NCBI GenBank assembly: GCA_966212505.1 | Contig: CBIHRS010000012.1 | Span: 70,037 to 134,036, forward strand | DNA from: CAMLIZ01 sp966212505 | GTDB lineage: Bacteria > Pseudomonadota > Gammaproteobacteria > Burkholderiales > Burkholderiaceae_C | DNA length: 64,000 bases | Reading direction: 5' to 3' | In this document: piece after piece, positions 60,729-64,000 of the stretch | Position numbering within the stretch: the stretch's first letter is position 1 | Layout: each line of letters opens with the position of its first letter | Notes under the pieces: generated by a model | Databases searched by the model: none | What the model saw: only the letters and a program-made list of their open reading frames with translations | What the model was told of the DNA's origin: nothing | Program-made: the position numbers and the translations under genes

Positions 60729-62333
60729 CTAACCTTGATGGAGTTCAAGTTTGAGGCCGGGCATCGCGTCGAGCTTGAAGATCGCGACCGCATCGACGAG
60801 TCTTGCCGCCTGCTGCTGCAGGCTCTCGGCCGCGGCGGCCGATTGCTCCACCAACGCGGCGTTCTGCTGCGTCACCTGATCGAGCTGGTTCACCGCGCCG
60901 CTGACCTGGCTGATGTCGGCCGTCTGCTCGGTGGTGGCGGCGCTGATCTCGGCGATCAGGTCGCTCACGCGTTTGACCTTCTGCACGATCTCGCTCATCG
61001 TGCGGCCCGCATCGTTGACCTGCTGGCTGCCGACCTCGACCTTCTCGACGCTGTCGCTGATCAGCGTCTTGATCTCCTTGGCCGCCTGCGCGCTGCGCTG
61101 TGCGAGGCTGCGCACCTCGCCGGCCACCACCGCGAAGCCGCGGCCCTGCTCGCCGGCCCGCGCGGCTTCCACCGCGGCGTTCAGCGCCAGGATGTTGGTC
61201 TGGAACGCGATGCCATCGATCACGCCGATGATGTCGCTGATCTTGCGGCTCGAGGCGCTGATCTGCTCCATCGTGGCCACCACATGGCCCACCGTGACGC
61301 CGCCTTCGGTGGCCACGCTGCTGGCCACCTTGGCCAGTTGCTCGGCCTGCAGTGCCGTCTCGGCATTGGTCTTCACGGTGGAGGTGAGCTGCTCCATCGA
61401 GGCCGCGGTCTGCTGCAGGTTGCTGGCCTGGCGCTCGGTGCGATGCGACAGGTCGGCATTGCCGGTGGCGATCTGGCTCGAGCCGGTGGCGATGCTGTCG
61501 CTGCTCTGCCGCACGCTCGCCACCACGTTCACCAGGCTCTCGTTCATCGCCTTCAGCGAACGCAGCAGGTCGCCCAGCTCGTTGCGGCTGTGGGTGTCGA
61601 TGCTGGAGCCGAGGTCGCCGCTGGCCACCCGGCGCGCGATGCTGATCGCCTGCTGCAGCGGGATGGTGATGCCGCGGATCAGCACCACCGTGGTCGCGAT
61701 CGCCAGCCCGAGAGACAGCACCACCGCGCCGATCAACAGCCAGCTCATGTGGGCGATGCGGGTCTCGACCCCGGCATCGTTGGCCTTGCCCCGCTTGGCG
61801 AGAAACTCCGACAGCTCGGTCGACGCCACGGTGCCGACGCGGTAGGTCGGGTTGATGGTGCCGATCAGCACATGCTCGGCGTCGTCCCACTTGCCGGCCT
61901 TGATGGCTTCGGCGGCGTCGTTCACCGCCTTCACGCCCAGTCCGCCGCTCTTCTGGTACCAGGCGTCGGCCAGGCGTTTCTCGTCATCGGAATCGATGGC
62001 AGCGTAATACCGCTGCCACAGCTGGCCGATGCTGGCCGAGGCCTTGGCGATCGTCGTGTAGTGGACGTCGAGCGGATGGTCGTGCAGCTTGGCCCAGTCG
62101 AAGCCCGGGTTGTGCTGCAGCGCCTGCAGGATCTGGCTGCGGTTGGTTTCCATCAGCAGGCGGATCTGCGCGAAGTCGTTCTCGGTCTGCGCGTCGCGCA
62201 GCGAAATGCCGCGGAAGACCTCGCGGGTGTGCGATGTGCCGTAGAGGCCCAGGGCCCCCACGGTGACGACCACGGCCATCAGCACGCTGAGCACGGCAAT
62301 GATCAGCGTCTTGATCTTGATGTTGGCAAGCAT
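60729..62333 (-). CDS. Methyl-accepting chemotaxis protein
   Basis: The 534-residue product has an N-terminal membrane helix (8-28) and a four-helix-bundle periplasmic sensor (about 35-190, with TSHTREVFRGISLRDAQTENDF). A second helix (195-215) and HAMP (215-270) follow. The cytoplasmic signalling domain has the hairpin tip IDGIAFQTNILALNAAVEAARAGEQGRGFAVVAGEVRSLAQRSAQAAKEIK. It senses a periplasmic ligand and controls CheA. It abuts norC, and its stop lies six bases from the norC FNR box, so it may be linked to NO or nitrogen-oxide taxis. That link is inference. Confidence 0.93.
   Translation of the reverse strand: MLANIKIKTLIIAVLSVLMAVVVTVGALGLYGTSHTREVFRGISLRDAQTENDFAQIRLLMETNRSQILQALQHNPGFDWAKLHDHPLDVHYTTIAKASASIGQLWQRYYAAIDSDDEKRLADAWYQKSGGLGVKAVNDAAEAIKAGKWDDAEHVLIGTINPTYRVGTVASTELSEFLAKRGKANDAGVETRIAHMSWLLIGAVVLSLGLAIATTVVLIRGITIPLQQAISIARRVASGDLGSSIDTHSRNELGDLLRSLKAMNESLVNVVASVRQSSDSIATGSSQIATGNADLSHRTERQASNLQQTAASMEQLTSTVKTNAETALQAEQLAKVASSVATEGGVTVGHVVATMEQISASSRKISDIIGVIDGIAFQTNILALNAAVEAARAGEQGRGFAVVAGEVRSLAQRSAQAAKEIKTLISDSVEKVEVGSQQVNDAGRTMSEIVQKVKRVSDLIAEISAATTEQTADISQVSGAVNQLDQVTQQNAALVEQSAAAAESLQQQAARLVDAVAIFKLDAMPGLKLELHQG
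60735..60748. promoter_or_regulatory. FNR/DNR box upstream of norC
   Basis: TTGATGGAGTTCAA matches TTGA-N6-TCAA, the best of the three boxes. Its centre is 66 bases before the norC ATG. It lies within the last codons of the chemoreceptor gene. Confidence 0.8.
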
Positions 62334-62355
62334 GTGAACTCCCTCTGTGGAACGG

Positions 62356-63276
62356 TCAGGCGGCCTTGCGCCGGGGGCAACGGACGCGGCGGAAGAAATC
62401 GCTCATCCCTTCGCGCAGGTCTTCGGCCTGCTCGAACTCGAGATAGGTCACGTCGCACAGGTTGCCCAGGTCCTTGAGCAGCGTGGTCTTGATCGGCGCG
62501 TGCTTCCACACCAGGAAGAGCACCGGGGTGCAAGCGCCGCGGAACACGTGGTACGACAGCTCGAACGCGCTGCTCTCGCTCATGCCGACACGGATGTTGA
62601 CGAAGGCCTCGGCGCGCGACAGCAGACCGAGCCGATGCGCGCGGAAGGCCTGGGGCGTGAAGGTCTGCCCGGTCTCGTGTTCGAACGAACTCTTGAAGGT
62701 CTGTGCGTTCTCGGCCTGCCGGCCGGTGAGGTAGTTGAACGCATGGGGCTGGCCGTTGCAGGCGTCGATCTGGTCGAGCACCGAGGCCACCAGCGCCTGC
62801 TGGGCTTCACCCGATTCGGTGAAGGGCTGGCGGATGAACAGCTGCAGCGCGGTGTCGGCTTCGCTCTGCACCGCCGGCTGCGCATGCACATAGCCCAGCT
62901 CCGCGGTCGCGCGGGCGGCGCGTGCACCGGCCATGAACGCATCCCACAGCCGGTTGTGCTGCGTGGCGGCGCGGTTCTTCAGCAGCACCCGCGCCTGCAG
63001 CAGCGCCGCCTGCACCAGCGACTGGCTGGGCTTGAGCAGCAGCTCTTCCTGCGATTTCGCCACGCCGGCAAGAAAGGCCGACGACAGCTGCTGGCGCATC
63101 AGCGACTGGTCTCCCGGCTTTCCGCTCGGTGGCGGATACAGGCGCTCCATCAGGGCGACCACGTCGTCCTGGGTCCACGATGTCTCGCGCGGCGAGAGCG
63201 TCGAGTTGGCAGCCGGCGGCACCTGGTTGCCGGCCACGAGGTTGCTGAGGAAGCTGAAGCTTTCGATCCTACCCAT
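62356..63276 (-). CDS. Hypothetical protein
   Basis: The 306-residue product begins MGRIESFSFLSNLVAGNQVPPAAN. It contains DDVVALMERLYPPPSGKPGDQSLMRQQLSSAFLAGVAKSQEEL, LTGRQAENAQTFKSSFEHETG and FRRVRCPRRKAA. No signal peptide or membrane helix is seen, and I recognise no family. The frame is open further upstream, but that part looks non-coding. It lies 22 bases upstream of the chemoreceptor gene and may be co-transcribed with it. Confidence 0.6.
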   Translation of the reverse strand: MGRIESFSFLSNLVAGNQVPPAANSTLSPRETSWTQDDVVALMERLYPPPSGKPGDQSLMRQQLSSAFLAGVAKSQEELLLKPSQSLVQAALLQARVLLKNRAATQHNRLWDAFMAGARAARATAELGYVHAQPAVQSEADTALQLFIRQPFTESGEAQQALVASVLDQIDACNGQPHAFNYLTGRQAENAQTFKSSFEHETGQTFTPQAFRAHRLGLLSRAEAFVNIRVGMSESSAFELSYHVFRGACTPVLFLVWKHAPIKTTLLKDLGNLCDVTYLEFEQAEDLREGMSDFFRRVRCPRRKAA

Positions 63277-63630
63277 GAGGTCTTCCGATCTTGCTCGGTC
63301 GTGTGATGTGATCCCCCGCGGCTCGGCCGGGTCGCACGATCGGAAACGCAAATCGGAGCATGGGGCTGCCCGCCTCGATGCAAGAGATCGAGGCACAGCG
63401 GGAGAGAAACGAGCGTCCTCTCCTGTTGTGTCGGCAACCCCGCTGTCATGGCTTCGAGAAGCGTTAGACCGGAAGCTTTGCGACCCCGACTTTCGTGCGG
63501 GTGTGCCCTTGTCGAACCGGGATGCGATGAAGCGCATCCACAGCGAATTTATCGACGATTGAGACACATCGTTACATCCCTCTTAGGGGGGAGCCGATGT
63601 GGCCGATTTCTCGATTGGGAAGCGTCGATA

Positions 63631-63644
63631 CTTGTCTAGACAAG
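63631..63644. promoter_or_regulatory. Perfect 14-bp palindrome in an otherwise empty gap
   Basis: CTTGTCTAGACAAG is a perfect palindrome and resembles the TTGT-N4-ACAA operators of GntR/HutC-type regulators. It lies in the 430-base gap 63277-63708, which shows no convincing gene. It is just past the tRNA terminator, so its target is unclear. Confidence 0.45.
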
Positions 63645-63665
63645 CTGCGCGAATGTGCGCATGAC

Positions 63666-63697
63666 AAAAAGCAAAACGGGCCCGAAGGCCCGTTTTG
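63666..63697 (-). terminator. Intrinsic terminator of the minus-strand tRNA cluster
   Basis: CAAAACGGGCC and GGCCCGTTTTG form a long stem closed by a short loop (63672-63697). On the minus strand it is followed by CTTTTTG. It lies directly downstream of tRNA-Asp. Confidence 0.88.
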
Positions 63698-63708
63698 ACT
63701 TTGATACT

Positions 63709-63785
63709 TGGCGGAGTGGACGGGACTCGAACCCGCGACCCCCGGCGTGACAGGCCGGTATTCTAACCGACTGAACTACCACTCC
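63709..63785 (-). tRNA. tRNA-Asp (GTC)
   Basis: 77 bases including an encoded CCA. The anticodon loop reads CTGTCAC (GTC), and the T arm GGGTTCGAGTCC is intact. Acceptor GGAGTGG pairs with CCACTCC. First gene before the terminator. Confidence 0.96.
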
Positions 63786-63833
63786 GCGTCGGTAGCTGCA
63801 TTCCCGAATTTCTCCGGCAAGCGCAGCCAAACT

Positions 63834-63909
63834 TGGCGTCCCCTAGGGGATTCGAACCCCTGTTACAACCGTGAAAGGGTCGTGTCCTAGGCCTCTAGAC
63901 GAAGGGGAC
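63834..63909 (-). tRNA. tRNA-Glu (TTC)
   Basis: 76 bases including an encoded CCA. The anticodon loop reads CTTTCAC (TTC). Acceptor GTCCCCT pairs with AGGGGAC, and the T arm GGGGTTCGAATCCCC is intact. 48 bases upstream of tRNA-Asp. Confidence 0.96.
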
Positions 63910-63948
63910 TTGATCCTTCATCCACTTGCTACAACGCGCCACCTTGTT

Positions 63949-64000
63949 TGGTGGAGGTAAGCGGGATCGAACCGCTGACCTCTTGCATGCCATGCAAGCG
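63949..64000 (-). tRNA. tRNA-Ala (GGC), cut by the window end
   Basis: The 3' part is present. The anticodon stem-loop CTTGC-ATGGCAT-GCAAG gives anticodon GGC. The T arm (GCGGTTCGATCCCGC) and the encoded CCA are intact. The 5' acceptor strand and D arm lie outside the window. Confidence 0.92.

Noticed and set aside
63277..63630. N-terminal extension of the hypothetical gene or a small gene in the gap
   Set aside because: The translation is Ser/Arg-rich and atypical on both strands and lacks a ribosome site, so I treat the gap as non-coding.

Overview
The window looks like a chromosome segment of a high-GC (roughly 70% by eye) betaproteobacterium, most likely a denitrifying member of the Burkholderiales in the Rubrivivax/Leptothrix/Piscinibacter neighbourhood. 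The evidence is the protein style, the minCDE order, the DUF5666/DUF6502 genes, the C-rich and G-rich intergenic repeats and a complete nirS-type denitrification island. No species can be named from the sequence alone. I saw no transposase, integrase or CRISPR array.

Bases 1-17.4 kb are mixed housekeeping and accessory genes. They hold the 3' end of a secreted beta-helix protein, a tightly overlapping acetyltransferase/GST/nucleotidyltransferase operon, a LamB-type porin divergent from a LacI regulator and a MATE exporter, minCDE, a divergent CI/Cro-like regulator pair with symmetric operators, a DUF3108 protein, gspA-gspB, and several small or unusual hypotheticals. These include a 22-residue duplicated peptide and a very long Pro/Ala-rich membrane protein.

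Bases 17.4-21.0 kb, all on the minus strand, form the most novel locus. A 92-residue Cys-containing peptide with a strong ribosome site is followed one base later by a DUF692 (MNIO) iron enzyme. Next come an overlapping partner protein and two paralogous exported proteins, one with a lipobox. This fits a RiPP biosynthesis operon of a type I cannot assign.

Bases 21.2-45 kb carry cell-wall genes (a MurA paralogue, a PBP7-type endopeptidase, murQ), secreted proteins including an S53 peptidase, and a polar amino-acid ABC transporter that lacks its ATPase. They also carry a three-gene DUF5666/DUF6502 operon, fadH, a large orphan protein and a hybrid histidine kinase.

Bases 44.9-62.3 kb are the denitrification island. 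cobA/nirE is divergent from nirS-nirM-nirC-nirF-nirDL-nirG-nirH-nirJ-nirN. Facing this array are dnr, norD, a NapH/CcoG-like polyferredoxin, norQ, norB and norC. Three TTGA-N6-TCAA (FNR/DNR) boxes lie before nirS/nirE, before dnr and before norC. NirS reduces nitrite to NO, the nirE/F/DL/G/H/J/N genes make its heme d1, NorBC reduces NO to N2O, NorQ/NorD activate NorBC, and Dnr probably switches all of it on in response to NO. A chemoreceptor gene abuts norC. The window ends with a hypothetical gene, an intrinsic terminator and three tRNA genes (Asp, Glu, partial Ala) on the minus strand.
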